DNA of 64,000 nucleotides from Luteibacter aegosomatis (GCF_023078455.1 NZ_CP095740.1:3460001-3524000); one strand, 5' to 3'. Numbered from the stretch's first letter, positions 37,053-46,990 are shown. The notes: generated from the sequence alone by a model not told the origin. Program-made: numbers and translations.

Positions 37053-38258
37053 ATGCGACTGACCCTGCTCCTGCTGTTGATCTGCTTCGCCCCCCTCGCC
37101 CATGCGGGCATCGTGGACGCGCCGCCGGCCCACCTGGAAATCTCGCTGATGACCTACGGTCCCGGCGACATCTACTGGGAGCGATTCGGTCACGATGCGT
37201 TGGAAGTGCGCGACACCGCCAGCGGCGAGGCCATTGCCTTCAACTACGGCGTGTTCGACTTCGACCAGGACAACTTCATCCTCAATTTCGCGCGCGGCAT
37301 CATGGCCTACCGCATGGATGCCGAGCCGACCCGGTCCGACGTCGAGTTCTACGCGGGCGAGGGCCGTTACGTGCGCCGCCAGCGGCTCGCGCTCACCGAC
37401 GCGCAGAAAGACCGCCTGCGCCGTTTCCTCATCTGGAACGTGCAGCCGGCCAACGCCGGCTACAACTACGACTACTACGTGGACAACTGCACCACGCGAG
37501 TGCGCGACGCGCTCGACGACGCGTTGGACGGGGCCTTGCGACAGCAGTTGCGGTCCCGTGCCGGCGGCATGACGTATCGCGAGCAGACCGCGCGCCTCAT
37601 GAGCAACCAGCCCTGGCTGATGCTGGGCATGGACCTCGGCCTGGGCCCCTTCGCCGACCAGCCGATGACCTCATGGAAGGAAGCGTTCCTGCCCATGGTG
37701 CTCGAGGAAGAGATCCGCCACGTACGCATCGGCGCGCCCGGCGACGAGCGTCCCCTCGTGGCCGAGGAGGACACCCTCGTACCGGCACGGCTCGTGCCGC
37801 CGCCCGAGTCGGCTCCCGATCTTCGCTGGCCGCTGCTCGGCGTGGGTGTGCTGTGGGCCGTGCCGATGATCCTCCCGGCATTTACCCGCCGACGTGGCCT
37901 GCGCACGCTGTCCGCCGTCGCATCCACCGTCTTCCTCGTGTTTGCCGGTCTCGCCGGCCTGCTCATGGCGGCATTGTGGAGCCTCACGTTGCACCGCTCG
38001 GCATGGGGCAACTTCAACCTGCTCGCCTACCAGCCGCTGGCGTTCCTGCTGCTGCCCGCCATCTGGCGCCTGCGCCACGCGGGACGTCCGATGGGCCGCT
38101 TCGCCCCGCGCGTCACCGCCATCTCGTTCGCCGCGTGCGTCGTCGCCCTGGCGCTGCACCTGTGGCCCGACTTCCCGCAGCGAAACCTGCCCTGGTTGCT
38201 CCTGGCGCTACCCTGCTGGACCGCATTGCTGGCCTGTTTCTGCCGGCGGCACGACTGA
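37053..38258 (+). CDS. DUF4105 membrane protein
   Basis: A 401-residue envelope protein. The signal peptide (residues 1-18, MRLTLLLLLICFAPLAHA) is followed by a periplasmic DUF4105 domain (~25-240). It has SLMTYGPGDIYWERFGHDALEVRD and the Cys-containing YDYYVDNCTTRVRDAL. The C-terminal third has several transmembrane helices (~260-400). The Cys/His arrangement resembles NlpC/P60-like folds, but no activity is proven. The start at the ATG at 37053 gives a good signal peptide. Confidence 0.85.
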   Translation: MRLTLLLLLICFAPLAHAGIVDAPPAHLEISLMTYGPGDIYWERFGHDALEVRDTASGEAIAFNYGVFDFDQDNFILNFARGIMAYRMDAEPTRSDVEFYAGEGRYVRRQRLALTDAQKDRLRRFLIWNVQPANAGYNYDYYVDNCTTRVRDALDDALDGALRQQLRSRAGGMTYREQTARLMSNQPWLMLGMDLGLGPFADQPMTSWKEAFLPMVLEEEIRHVRIGAPGDERPLVAEEDTLVPARLVPPPESAPDLRWPLLGVGVLWAVPMILPAFTRRRGLRTLSAVASTVFLVFAGLAGLLMAALWSLTLHRSAWGNFNLLAYQPLAFLLLPAIWRLRHAGRPMGRFAPRVTAISFAACVVALALHLWPDFPQRNLPWLLLALPCWTALLACFCRRHD

Positions 38259-38390
38259 CGACAGCCGCCAGGACGACAGCCCGGCAACCATCGGGTAGGC
38301 GCCTCGCCGTGAGGCAGGTCGGATCACGCCCGATTGTCATCCAGGGCCACGCACCGAAGAATGCGCCTTTTCGGCACGCATGGCCCGACG

Positions 38391-39350
38391 ATGAGCTTCA
38401 AGCCAAGCGAACTGCCCCTGCTGGTATCGCTGGATGTCCTGCTCGAGGAGCGCAACGTCACGCGTGCCGCGGCGCGGCTCCACGTGAGCCAGCCCGCCCT
38501 GTCCGGACAACTGGCTCGACTGCGCCGCCTGTTCAAGGATCCGCTGCTGGTGCCGTCCGAAACCGGGCGCGGCATGGTCGCGACGCCCAAGGCCGAGGAG
38601 ATCGCCGAATCGCTTCGCGACGCGCTCTCGAGACTCGATGCCATCAGCTACGCCGACGCCGCGTTCGATCCCGGCGTCGACGCGGCCACGTTCCGCATCC
38701 GCGGGTCATGCTGCGCCATCGACGTGTTCACGCCGGCCCTGTTCGGCGTCATCGAACGTCACGGCAACACGGCTTTGCGCGCGGCATTTCAGGCGGACGA
38801 TGAAAACGAGCCCATGCTCGCACCGTTCGAGAACGGCGAGGTCGATCTCGCGCTGGTATCGGCGACGCGCGTGCCGCCGTCGCTGAAGGTTCGCGAGCTG
38901 TCGAGCGAACCGTTGGTACTCGCGCATCGCCCCGGCCACCCGTGCACGGACACGTGCATGGACATCGACGCGTATTGCGCGCTGCGCCACGCGGTGGTCT
39001 CGTCGTCGGGCCGGCTGTGCGACGACATGGACCACCACCTCCAGGCCAGGGGTCTTACCCGCGGAGTGATGGTGAGCGCCGCCAACAGCCACGCATTGCG
39101 CGGCATACTCATCGGCACCGACCTGGTCTGCACGCTACCCCGGAGCATGGCCGCGTCATTGGGGTCCGGCATCGAATGGCGTGCCTTGCCGTTCGACGCA
39201 CCCTCGGCGACGCTGACGATGGCCTGGCATGCGCGCATGGACAAACAGCCCTCCCATCGCTGGCTGCGCGAACAGATCACCCGGATGGCCGGCCCCCTCC
39301 CGTTGCGCCCGGCCGTGGCGCATTTCACCCCCGACATGCTGCATGCCTGA
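38391..39350 (+). CDS. LysR-type regulator 1 (left T6SS flank)
   Basis: A 319-residue LysR-type transcription factor. The N-terminal winged helix-turn-helix (residues ~5-65) reads LPLLVSLDVLLEERNVTRAAARLHVSQPALSGQLARLR, and the C-terminal effector domain is complete. The ATG at 38391 aligns exactly with the paralog at 61472; a TTG at 38334 and an ATG at 38361 are alternatives. Its last 8 bases overlap the tssA gene, so regulator and TssA are cotranslated. The DNA-binding domains of the two regulators are far more alike than their effector domains. Confidence 0.92.
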   Translation: MSFKPSELPLLVSLDVLLEERNVTRAAARLHVSQPALSGQLARLRRLFKDPLLVPSETGRGMVATPKAEEIAESLRDALSRLDAISYADAAFDPGVDAATFRIRGSCCAIDVFTPALFGVIERHGNTALRAAFQADDENEPMLAPFENGEVDLALVSATRVPPSLKVRELSSEPLVLAHRPGHPCTDTCMDIDAYCALRHAVVSSSGRLCDDMDHHLQARGLTRGVMVSAANSHALRGILIGTDLVCTLPRSMAASLGSGIEWRALPFDAPSATLTMAWHARMDKQPSHRWLREQITRMAGPLPLRPAVAHFTPDMLHA

Positions 39351-40350
39351 CATCGAATCGCTCCTGGCACCGCTCGATGAAGCCCATCCCTCCGGGCCCA
39401 ACCTCGAATACGACCCCGACTTTCTCGCCCTGGACATCCTGGCCGCCCCGCGCGGCGAACGGGGCGTGGGCGACGCCACGTGCGAGGCGCAGGAACCCGA
39501 GTGGCGCGACGTCGCCAGGCAGGCGCTCCATCTGGCCGGGAAGACCCGCGACCTGCGTCTTGGCATGCACCTTTGCACCGCGTGGCTGAAGACCGATGGC
39601 CCTGGCGGCTGGCTGGACGGATTGGCCTTGCTGCGAGGCATGCTCGAACGCCATTGGGACTCGCTGCACCCACGCATCGACGACGGCGACCCGGCGGAGC
39701 GGATCAACGCGCTGGCCGCGCTGTGTGCCGACGACGGCATGCTGGGCTATCTGCGACGCGTGCCGTTGATCCGCGTGGAGCGACTCGGCAGCGTCAACCT
39801 GCGCGAGCTGCGCATCACCTCCGGCGCATTGAAGCGAGGCGACGACGACGCATCGGGCGGCACGCTCGACGAACACGTTGCCACCGTGCTCGCCCAGGCG
39901 GGGCACGACGCACTGCGTGCACTGGACGATCTGGTCGCCACCGCGCTGCGCCACCTGGACGCGATCGCCGATGTTTTCTCGATGCGTACGCCAGGGCAAG
40001 GTCCCGATGTCGATCCCTTGCGCCGCGAGCTGCGTGAATGCCGCGGTGCGCTGAACGCCTATCTTCCCGATACCGGCGACAGCCTCACGGAGAACGACGA
40101 CCCCACCGTGCAGGATGCGTCGCCACGCCCCTGCGCGAACGGAGGCATCGACGGTCCGGATGACGTGCGTCGACAGCTCGACGCGATCTGCCAATGGTAT
40201 GAACGCCACGAGCCGTCGAGCCCGGTGGCGCCGTTGCTTCGCCGGGCGCGCGGGCTGGTGGGATTGGATTTCCACGCCTTGCTCGCCGAACTGGCGCCCG
40301 GCGGGTTATCCGAATTCGCACACCTGACCGGAACGACCGGGGATCGCTGA
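39343..40350 (+). CDS. tssA: TssA (ImpA family) component 1
   Basis: A 335-residue T6SS TssA protein that primes and coordinates sheath assembly on the baseplate. The ImpA N-terminal domain is clear (PSGPNLEYDPDFLALDILAAPRGERG, ARQALHLAGKTRDLRLGMHL), followed by a helical middle and a C-terminal block RRQLDAICQWYERHEPSSPVAPLLRRARGLVGLDF. The ATG at 39343 overlaps the LysR gene by 8 bases. A paralog at 62436 lies at the other end of the T6SS cluster. It runs opposite to the main operon and converges with the kinase gene. Confidence 0.92.
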   Translation: MPDIESLLAPLDEAHPSGPNLEYDPDFLALDILAAPRGERGVGDATCEAQEPEWRDVARQALHLAGKTRDLRLGMHLCTAWLKTDGPGGWLDGLALLRGMLERHWDSLHPRIDDGDPAERINALAALCADDGMLGYLRRVPLIRVERLGSVNLRELRITSGALKRGDDDASGGTLDEHVATVLAQAGHDALRALDDLVATALRHLDAIADVFSMRTPGQGPDVDPLRRELRECRGALNAYLPDTGDSLTENDDPTVQDASPRPCANGGIDGPDDVRRQLDAICQWYERHEPSSPVAPLLRRARGLVGLDFHALLAELAPGGLSEFAHLTGTTGDR

Positions 40351-40417
40351 CCACGCGCGACTCGCCGTTGGGCGTCCGTCGTGCGTCCCAGCGTGCGCCA
40401 CGCCGGATCGCATCCCG

Positions 40418-41170
40418 TCATGGCCGCAACGCCTCCGTCAGTTCGCGCACGCCCCACGGCGCTTTCCGGGCCGTGCATTCGAGCGTGTCGCGCAAAGCCT
40501 TCCAGGCCCGACGACCCACGCCGGCCAGGCGAGTCGGACCGCCATCGTCGAACGGACGCCGTCCGGCCAGCAGTTCATAGGTCATGCACGCGAACGCATA
40601 CACGTCGTCCTCGAACGAAGCACATGCCCCCTTGCGACGCGACGGACTCGCATAGGCCGGCGTCAGGGCTCCCGAATCGACGACGGCTGCATCGAGCAGG
40701 CGGATCGAGCCACGCGCGTCGACCATCACGTTGGCCGGCTTCAGGTCGGCATGCACCCATCCGCCCTCATGCATGTCGGTCAAGGCGTTGCCCAGTCGCC
40801 GGATCCATGCCCACGCCGTGTCCCGCGACACGCCTGCCTTCATGGCCCGCCGCAGATCGACGCCCCGTACGTATTCCATCGTGGCGAACGGGTCGTCGAC
40901 GTCGCGGTCCAGGTCGTACAGGCGAACCACGGCGGGCGTGGCGATGCGGCACATGCGCAACGCCTGCCGGCGAAACACGTCACGCGCCGAGCTATCGCCA
41001 CGCCACCGGTCGTGGAGCAGCTTCAGCGCCACGTAGGGATAGGCGTCCCCGGCTTCCACGCGACGCGCATCGCGCGCGAGATACACCACGCCCATGCCGC
41101 CGCGTCCCAACTCCCTCATCAACCGATAACGCCCCGCCACGTTTCGACCCACGCGCGACACCGTCGTCAT
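40418..41170 (-). CDS. T6SS-linked Ser/Thr protein kinase (PpkA-like, short)
   Basis: A 250-residue protein that is almost only a kinase domain. It has glycine loop LGRGGMGVVY (21-30), Lys50 in VALK, a catalytic loop HADLKPANV (140-148, Ala for the usual Arg of HRD but Asp142 and Asn147 kept), and DAA (160-162) in place of DFG. The APE motif is altered to SPS (residues 175-177). No transmembrane helix or extracellular domain is present, unlike Pseudomonas PpkA. It ends the main T6SS operon (ATGA overlap with tssM). It may phosphorylate TssL or the FHA protein; activity needs testing because of the DFG change. Confidence 0.82.
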   Translation of the reverse strand: MTTVSRVGRNVAGRYRLMRELGRGGMGVVYLARDARRVEAGDAYPYVALKLLHDRWRGDSSARDVFRRQALRMCRIATPAVVRLYDLDRDVDDPFATMEYVRGVDLRRAMKAGVSRDTAWAWIRRLGNALTDMHEGGWVHADLKPANVMVDARGSIRLLDAAVVDSGALTPAYASPSRRKGACASFEDDVYAFACMTYELLAGRRPFDDGGPTRLAGVGRRAWKALRDTLECTARKAPWGVRELTEALRP

Positions 41171-44100
41171 GGCGGACAACGAAAGCGATGAACGGCGCCG
41201 TCCGCGAACGGATGACGCAGGCTGGCCGCTTCGATCTCCACGCGCACGGCACGGCCGCCGGGTTCGAACGTGGCCTCGAAGCGCGTCTCCGTCCGCCGCT
41301 CGAGATGCGCGGCATCCAGTGCGCGAAACCAGCCCCATTCGCCTGGGTAATCCAGCACCGGCAACGGATGTCCTTCGGCATCCCACGCACTCACCACCGT
41401 GCGTGCCGTGCCCGTCCCCGGCCAGCGCAAGCGAACGGCGCCGGCGTGCTTGCCGACGGCCCGTTCATAGACCTGTCCATCGATGTCGATGGTCACCCGG
41501 CCCACGCCGGGCGGGAGGTCCTCGATCGACAGCGTGAAGTCGACCGCGGGTTGCGCGCCGCCCTGGAACCACGCGTCGCGAATGGCCACCGAGGCTCGCG
41601 CGGCCGCCAATGCCTGTGCAGGGCCTGCCGCCACGCCGTCCCGATAACGCCACGCAGGCCGCGAGGTATCCACGATGGCAGCCAGATGGTTCGTGACATA
41701 GGCGTCCATCCGCCCACCCTTGCCGAACAACGCCGCAAAATCGCGCAGCGGAACATCCTTGCTTCCCTCGGCCACGAAGGGATAGCGATCGGTGACGAGC
41801 AACGCGCAGTCCTCACCCACCGCTTCGCGCCATGCCGCGCCGATCGCATCGCCCTCCCGCCGACGGACCACGGCCTGTCCCGATCCGGCCAGGCCGTCGA
41901 TCCATGTCGACAGCGGCGCGGGCACCCGGGTGGCCTCCATGCGCAAGGCATCGAGCGCATCCCGCGCGGGGGCTGGCGCCCCCGCCCGCGTCGCGAGCAG
42001 TTGCCGCCCCGTCGCATCCAGCGCCGCCAGCACCCGGTCGAGCGGTGCCCTTCCCGGCTCCCCTTCGACGAGCCCGGTCAACGGTGCGAAATGTGCGTCG
42101 ATGCGCAACGCATCTTCCCGCGCGGAAGGATGCGTCCCTTCGGCCAATCCATGCGTATGGTCACGCAGCCACAGCAGGAGCGCCTTGAGCGGCGAGGCAG
42201 GCCCGCCCAGGCGGGCCGCATCGACGGCGGCCCGGTCCGGCGCCCACGCCAGATCGTTCAACCAGTTTTCCCATCCGGCGACATAGTCGGCCACGTAAAG
42301 CGCGCGTACCCGCGACTCGAGCGTCGCCCTGTCGGACGCCGACGGTCCTTCGCCCAGCACCCATGCCTCGTCGGCGAAACGGGCCGCGGCGACGGCGATG
42401 TCGCCTTCGCCGTCCTCACCGCCCATCAGTCGCGTGAACGCCGCACGCGTATGCAGCGGGGACAACGGCGTGGACAACGGCTCGCCACTCTTTCGCCGGA
42501 ACACGTCGGCGAACAGGCCCAGGGCACGATCCGGGCGCAAGGCCACCTCGTCCGCTTCATTCACGCCCGACGTCAATCCCGCATACACCAGCGTGGCGAT
42601 GTCCGCGGCACGCAGCGAGGCCCTTGCGGCATCCACCAGGGGGCGGTCCATGGGAAACACGCTCCACTCGCCGCCACGGGCGAGCAGATCGCCCACGTGC
42701 CGATCCAACGCCGCGACCAGCCCCTCGTCGTCGAAGACCTCGCGCCAATGGTCACGCGCCAACCTGCGCAGCGTGTCGCCGTCGCGCCTCGCCGGCAGCG
42801 CCAGCATCAGATGGCCCTTCAGCGCCAGGTAAACCCGGCGCGGTTCACGCGCCTGCATCGCATCGCGCCATTGCAAGGCGAGCCCGGGAAGCACGCCTTC
42901 GGCGACCTCCCGCCTGAGCGCTTCACGCAACGACGCGCGCAGACCTGCGTCGTCGGGCCAGCCAGGTTCGGCCAGGCTCGCGGCGCGGGCTAGGACATCG
43001 AGCCGCCGCAAGGCCAGCGCGTAGTACTCGCGCAGCGATGTCGGTACGGTTCGCTCGCCGGGCCATTCGTCGAGCACCCTCGACACGCGCTCCATGACGC
43101 GCGCCTGCCGGGCGTGACGGTCCAGCATCGCCCATGCGATGCCCGCCGTAACGGCGGGAAGGCAGCCGAGAAGGACCCACCGCCGCCACGTGGCGCCGCG
43201 CGGCGTTCCCAGGCCAGCTTCCGGAAGCATCAGGTCACGCACGAGGCGTTGGCCGAAGTACGCGCGCCGCGTCGAACGCGACGGAACGCGAGACGGCCCC
43301 CGTATGCCGAAATGATGCTCCAGCGAGGCGGCGAGGCGATCGCACGTCTGGCCGTCCTGCGTCGACGAGACGAGGTAGAAGCCCCGCAGCATCGGTGCGT
43401 ATCCGTGGACGCGCGCGCCGAAGACGGTATCCACCAGTGACGCGATCGGCTCCGCGTGCCAACGAACTCCTTGCGGAAAAGCCAGCAGGCGCGCACGTGA
43501 CGACGCATCGCGCACCGTCCCCAGGCGCGCGATCAGCTGCGCATCCAGACGCGCCGCCAGCGCCTCGAACTGACGGGACACACGGACGGCTACCCGTCCG
43601 TCATCATGGGCGAGATCGGCGAAGGTCGCGCCCCACGGCTGGGCGCGTTCGCCGTCGTCGCACAGGGCGACCCAGTCGCCGAATCCGGGAATGCGATCGG
43701 CTCGCGTCACCACGAGATAGACCGGCAAGCGCCCCGACACGTCGAGCACCTCGTCGAGCCGGGCGCGCAGGTGCCGTGCTTCGCCGTCGGCATGCTCGGG
43801 CCGTGTGCCCGGCATCGCCACGGCGACGACGATACCCGCCAGGCGCTTGCGTGCGCGACGACGCAGGAGCCCGAGCAGTGCGTGCCATGCGCCCTCCTCG
43901 CCGGCGAGCCGCCCTTCCGCTTCGAGCATGACCGCGTGGCCGTCCGACCACCACTCACACGACGGCCACGTGGCCGACTCGGCGGCCGCGACGGCCTTCC
44001 AGGGAGCGATGACGCGCTCGAATCCCGCGCCGGCGAGCCAGGCGCTCTTGCCGGATCCCGGCGTTCCGACGACCAGATACCACGGGCGGTCCATCGATCC

Positions 44101-44385
44101 GCGTTCACGCAACCGCGCCATGCCGCCGGCGAAACGCGCGCGCAAGGCGCGCACGTCGGCGGTTCGTCGACGGCGCACGGCATCGCGCTCGCTCCACCAC
44201 AGCGCGCCTCCCCAGAACGCCGCGAGCGCCACGATGACGAGTACACGCACGACGGGGCGATCCAGGGGATGGAAGGGGCCGATGCCGAGATAGCCGCCGC
44301 CCAGCGCGATCGCCGTGGCGCAACCGAGGAACAGGGCGATCGAACGCGCCCAGCGATGCCGCAGCAGGTCGTCCAACGGGTTCAT
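41167..44385 (-). CDS. tssM: TssM (IcmF family) membrane complex protein
   Basis: A 1072-residue inner-membrane T6SS protein. Two N-terminal helices (residues ~15-34 and 46-65) are followed by a cytoplasmic Walker A (GTPGSGKS, 107-114), a third membrane helix near residue 405, and a long periplasmic part with the conserved IcmF-related and DUF1215-like C-terminal domains. The Walker motif is intact, although in some TssM it is dispensable. It overlaps both tssL and the kinase gene by 4 bases. The usual partner TssJ is not seen in the window. Confidence 0.94.
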   Translation of the reverse strand: MNPLDDLLRHRWARSIALFLGCATAIALGGGYLGIGPFHPLDRPVVRVLVIVALAAFWGGALWWSERDAVRRRRTADVRALRARFAGGMARLRERGSMDRPWYLVVGTPGSGKSAWLAGAGFERVIAPWKAVAAAESATWPSCEWWSDGHAVMLEAEGRLAGEEGAWHALLGLLRRRARKRLAGIVVAVAMPGTRPEHADGEARHLRARLDEVLDVSGRLPVYLVVTRADRIPGFGDWVALCDDGERAQPWGATFADLAHDDGRVAVRVSRQFEALAARLDAQLIARLGTVRDASSRARLLAFPQGVRWHAEPIASLVDTVFGARVHGYAPMLRGFYLVSSTQDGQTCDRLAASLEHHFGIRGPSRVPSRSTRRAYFGQRLVRDLMLPEAGLGTPRGATWRRWVLLGCLPAVTAGIAWAMLDRHARQARVMERVSRVLDEWPGERTVPTSLREYYALALRRLDVLARAASLAEPGWPDDAGLRASLREALRREVAEGVLPGLALQWRDAMQAREPRRVYLALKGHLMLALPARRDGDTLRRLARDHWREVFDDEGLVAALDRHVGDLLARGGEWSVFPMDRPLVDAARASLRAADIATLVYAGLTSGVNEADEVALRPDRALGLFADVFRRKSGEPLSTPLSPLHTRAAFTRLMGGEDGEGDIAVAAARFADEAWVLGEGPSASDRATLESRVRALYVADYVAGWENWLNDLAWAPDRAAVDAARLGGPASPLKALLLWLRDHTHGLAEGTHPSAREDALRIDAHFAPLTGLVEGEPGRAPLDRVLAALDATGRQLLATRAGAPAPARDALDALRMEATRVPAPLSTWIDGLAGSGQAVVRRREGDAIGAAWREAVGEDCALLVTDRYPFVAEGSKDVPLRDFAALFGKGGRMDAYVTNHLAAIVDTSRPAWRYRDGVAAGPAQALAAARASVAIRDAWFQGGAQPAVDFTLSIEDLPPGVGRVTIDIDGQVYERAVGKHAGAVRLRWPGTGTARTVVSAWDAEGHPLPVLDYPGEWGWFRALDAAHLERRTETRFEATFEPGGRAVRVEIEAASLRHPFADGAVHRFRCPP

Positions 44386-45662
44386 GGCACCTCCGGATGG
44401 ACGACGATGTCGACGCGACGGTTTCGCTCGCGATGCGCGGGCAGGTCGGCGGGAAGCGCGATGGGCTGGGTGTCGCCCGCGCCGCGAAAGCTCACGCGGG
44501 CGCGATCGTCCAGGCTATCGGCAAGCACCTCCGCCACGTTGCGCGCCCGCTCCCGCGACAAGGCCATGTTGCTTTCGAAACGCGACAGGCGGATCGGCAG
44601 ATCGTCCGTATGTCCTACCACGACCACCTTGCCGCGCAGGTGATTCAGCGCCCGCGCCAGCCGCTCCACGCGTTGCCGTTGCACCGGGGCCAGAAGCGCG
44701 GCACCGGAAGGAAACCACCCTCCCGCGAACAGCCGTACGATCGTGCGCCCCGTGCCGTCGTCGACGAGTTCGAGGTCGTCGAGGCCACCCTCGGCGTCGA
44801 TCCAATGACGCAGGTCGAAAGCGGCCGCCGGCATCGACGTGTCGTCGCGCACCGTGACCGGAGGCAGCGCATGCACGACCGCGTCGAGGCGCGCGCCCAT
44901 CGCCGAACGCAGGTCGGCCCGTTGCCGATGAAGATAGGCCCCCATGCCGGTCAGCACGCAAAGGGCGCATGCCAGACCCATCCAGACGAACCGACGTGCC
45001 GTGCGACGTGGACGAGCCATCCCCTGCCACGAGGGAGACATCGCGGCGGGCACGTCGGCCCGGACGGTCGCGATGCGACGGCGGAGGTCGTCCCGCCGCT
45101 CGCCCAGGCGCAAGGCCCCTTCGCTTTCGGCCAGATGCCGTCCACCGAAGCCCAGTGACAGGCATGCATACATCAATTCGGCCAGGTCGACGTATCGCTC
45201 GATGTCGGCGCCGATCCGGTCGAGGATGACGAAGAAGGTATCGCCACCATAGGTGTCACCGTGGTGCGCCATCAGCAGGCTCTTGCGATGCCAGGGCGAA
45301 CGCGGGCCCCATGCCGATTTCAGCACGGCTTCGTCGATCGCCGCGCAAAGCACGTAGCGTGCGGTCGACATCGTTCGCGCGTCGACACCGGCATCCGCCG
45401 CTCGCGACTGGAAACGTCGAAGTTCGGCCGCCGTGCGATTCCACAGCATCGCCACGTCGTCCACCGACCGCGACGCGCGCAATGCCGCGGCCAGCATGAG
45501 CAGCGGGTGCGCCGCGCGGATGAGCGGGTTGGGACCCGACGCCGGCAGCGTGTCGAACGCGGGCGGCGGTTCGACCGCATCCGCCGTGCCGGACGACGCG
45601 ACCTCGTCCTCGGGCGCAACGACACGCATGACGGTGGCATCCTCGTCGTGCGCGGCGTTCAT
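44382..45662 (-). CDS. tssL: TssL (IcmH/DotU) with C-terminal OmpA domain
   Basis: A 426-residue T6SS inner-membrane protein. The DotU domain (residues ~45-220) has LIRAAHPLLMLAAALR. A transmembrane helix lies at ~225-245 (FVWMGLACALCVLTGMGAYL), and a C-terminal OmpA/MotB peptidoglycan-binding domain at ~310-426 (VVVVGHTDDLPIRLS, ERNRRVDIVV). The N terminus MNAAHDEDATVMRVVAP carries the TVMR motif, close to the TVIRP motif of many TssL proteins. Thr10 could be the phosphorylation site. The ATG at 45662 overlaps the tssK stop; starts at 45671 and 45686 are less likely. Confidence 0.93.
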   Translation of the reverse strand: MNAAHDEDATVMRVVAPEDEVASSGTADAVEPPPAFDTLPASGPNPLIRAAHPLLMLAAALRASRSVDDVAMLWNRTAAELRRFQSRAADAGVDARTMSTARYVLCAAIDEAVLKSAWGPRSPWHRKSLLMAHHGDTYGGDTFFVILDRIGADIERYVDLAELMYACLSLGFGGRHLAESEGALRLGERRDDLRRRIATVRADVPAAMSPSWQGMARPRRTARRFVWMGLACALCVLTGMGAYLHRQRADLRSAMGARLDAVVHALPPVTVRDDTSMPAAAFDLRHWIDAEGGLDDLELVDDGTGRTIVRLFAGGWFPSGAALLAPVQRQRVERLARALNHLRGKVVVVGHTDDLPIRLSRFESNMALSRERARNVAEVLADSLDDRARVSFRGAGDTQPIALPADLPAHRERNRRVDIVVHPEVP

Positions 45663-46990
45663 GCCTTCCATGCCCACAATCTCCATGAGAGCCCTTCGAT
45701 CCCGTCGCCCACGTGCAACGCCACCACGCGCGAGGACTGCACCGTCTTCCACAGCATCGACTCCACGTCGATCGCGAAGTGCTGCCACCCGGTACCGCTG
45801 AAGACACCGCGTGGCGCTGCGTCCATCGGCGTGATCGCAACGCCGGGCAGTTGCAGGTTCACCAGGTCACGGATGCGTTCGGCGGGCCCGAGCTTGGCTT
45901 GCCCCGGCAGGCGACGACGAAGCTCGGAAGGCTCCAGCGACGAGGTGGCCGCCAGCGCGAACGCGTTGCATCCGGCCTTTATCGCTTCGTGCAGGGCACC
46001 CATCCATAGGCCGTGCTCCCGATGCCTTAGGGATATCTCGATGGCCGTACCGGCCAGCAGCGCCTGCAGGCCTGAACGAAGCGCGTCGATCACCGGATCG
46101 AAGCACTCACGCAGGTGTTCATGACGATAGGAAGGAAACGCCGGCGTGCGTCGTCGGGCCGGAGCGAAGGTGGTCAGCTCCCCCGCCATGGCGGCCAGGA
46201 AACACCAGAAGCTTTCCGGATGCAGGGACGACTGGCCCACCATGTGCGCGACGCGTGGCTGCCATCCGTTGATCGCCTGCAACAGGAGCAGGTCGCGCAG
46301 CATGCCGGCATCCACCGGACCGGCCTCCACGGGGCGCGAGGCGAGCGCGTCGCCTCGCTGGCGCAGAAGCCCGAGCAATTCCTCGCCGAAGCGGACAAGC
46401 CGTGGCGATGCCGCGCAACAGCGCACGGCGGGAATGAATCCGTCGTCGAGCACGGCCCTTCCGTCGGCCCGGCGTTCCACAAGCCTCGCCAGAGGCAGCG
46501 CGCCGAACCCATCGAGGGACCGTCCTTCGACGACGAGGACGGCGCGCAGACGCCCGACCTGCAACGTCGCGGTCTGCTCGACGGTACCCGAAGCATCGGG
46601 CTGTTCGGTCTCCCCGACATCGAAACGTGCCATCGGCGCGCCGTCGTTCCAGGTGCTTTCCGCCGCGCACGCGTGGCGCAGCGGCAAGGCCAGGCAGACG
46701 GTTCGATCACGCCACTCGGCATCGATGGCCAACGGCGGCGGCAGGGGATCGCGGTCGGGCATGGAAAACGGCGTGCCGTCGGGAAACACCCCGCGTGCAC
46801 GGTGCAGGCCCAGGCGGCCGATCGCCAGCAGGTCGTGGTCGATCTCCAGTTCGTCGAAGCCCCACGCATGCGAGCCGGGCGCGGCGTGACGCAGTTCGAC
46901 GTAGCGCTCGAGGTACCGTTCGGCCTGCTGGAAATGCTGTGGCCGGAGGAACAGGCCATCGGTCCAGACGATCTTCTTGAATGCATTCAT
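45659..46990 (-). CDS. tssK: TssK, T6SS baseplate component
   Basis: A 443-residue TssK, the baseplate-to-membrane-complex linker. It has the conserved N terminus KKIVWTDGLFLRPQHFQQAERYLERYVELRH. The start is the ATG at 46990, overlapping the FHA gene by 4 bases; the upstream extension has no start signal and would place extra residues before the conserved N terminus. The rest shows the typical three-domain pattern, ending with the C-terminal domain GLSWRLWAWKA. Confidence 0.94.
   Translation of the reverse strand: MNAFKKIVWTDGLFLRPQHFQQAERYLERYVELRHAAPGSHAWGFDELEIDHDLLAIGRLGLHRARGVFPDGTPFSMPDRDPLPPPLAIDAEWRDRTVCLALPLRHACAAESTWNDGAPMARFDVGETEQPDASGTVEQTATLQVGRLRAVLVVEGRSLDGFGALPLARLVERRADGRAVLDDGFIPAVRCCAASPRLVRFGEELLGLLRQRGDALASRPVEAGPVDAGMLRDLLLLQAINGWQPRVAHMVGQSSLHPESFWCFLAAMAGELTTFAPARRRTPAFPSYRHEHLRECFDPVIDALRSGLQALLAGTAIEISLRHREHGLWMGALHEAIKAGCNAFALAATSSLEPSELRRRLPGQAKLGPAERIRDLVNLQLPGVAITPMDAAPRGVFSGTGWQHFAIDVESMLWKTVQSSRVVALHVGDGIEGLSWRLWAWKA

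Noticed and set aside
40351..40417. Terminator between convergent tssA 1 and the kinase
   Set aside because: No stem followed by a T-run could be found in these 67 bases.
40381..42993. 870-residue plus-strand frame opposite the kinase and tssM
   Set aside because: Composition is almost all Arg/Pro/Ala/His; it is the antisense shadow of two real genes.
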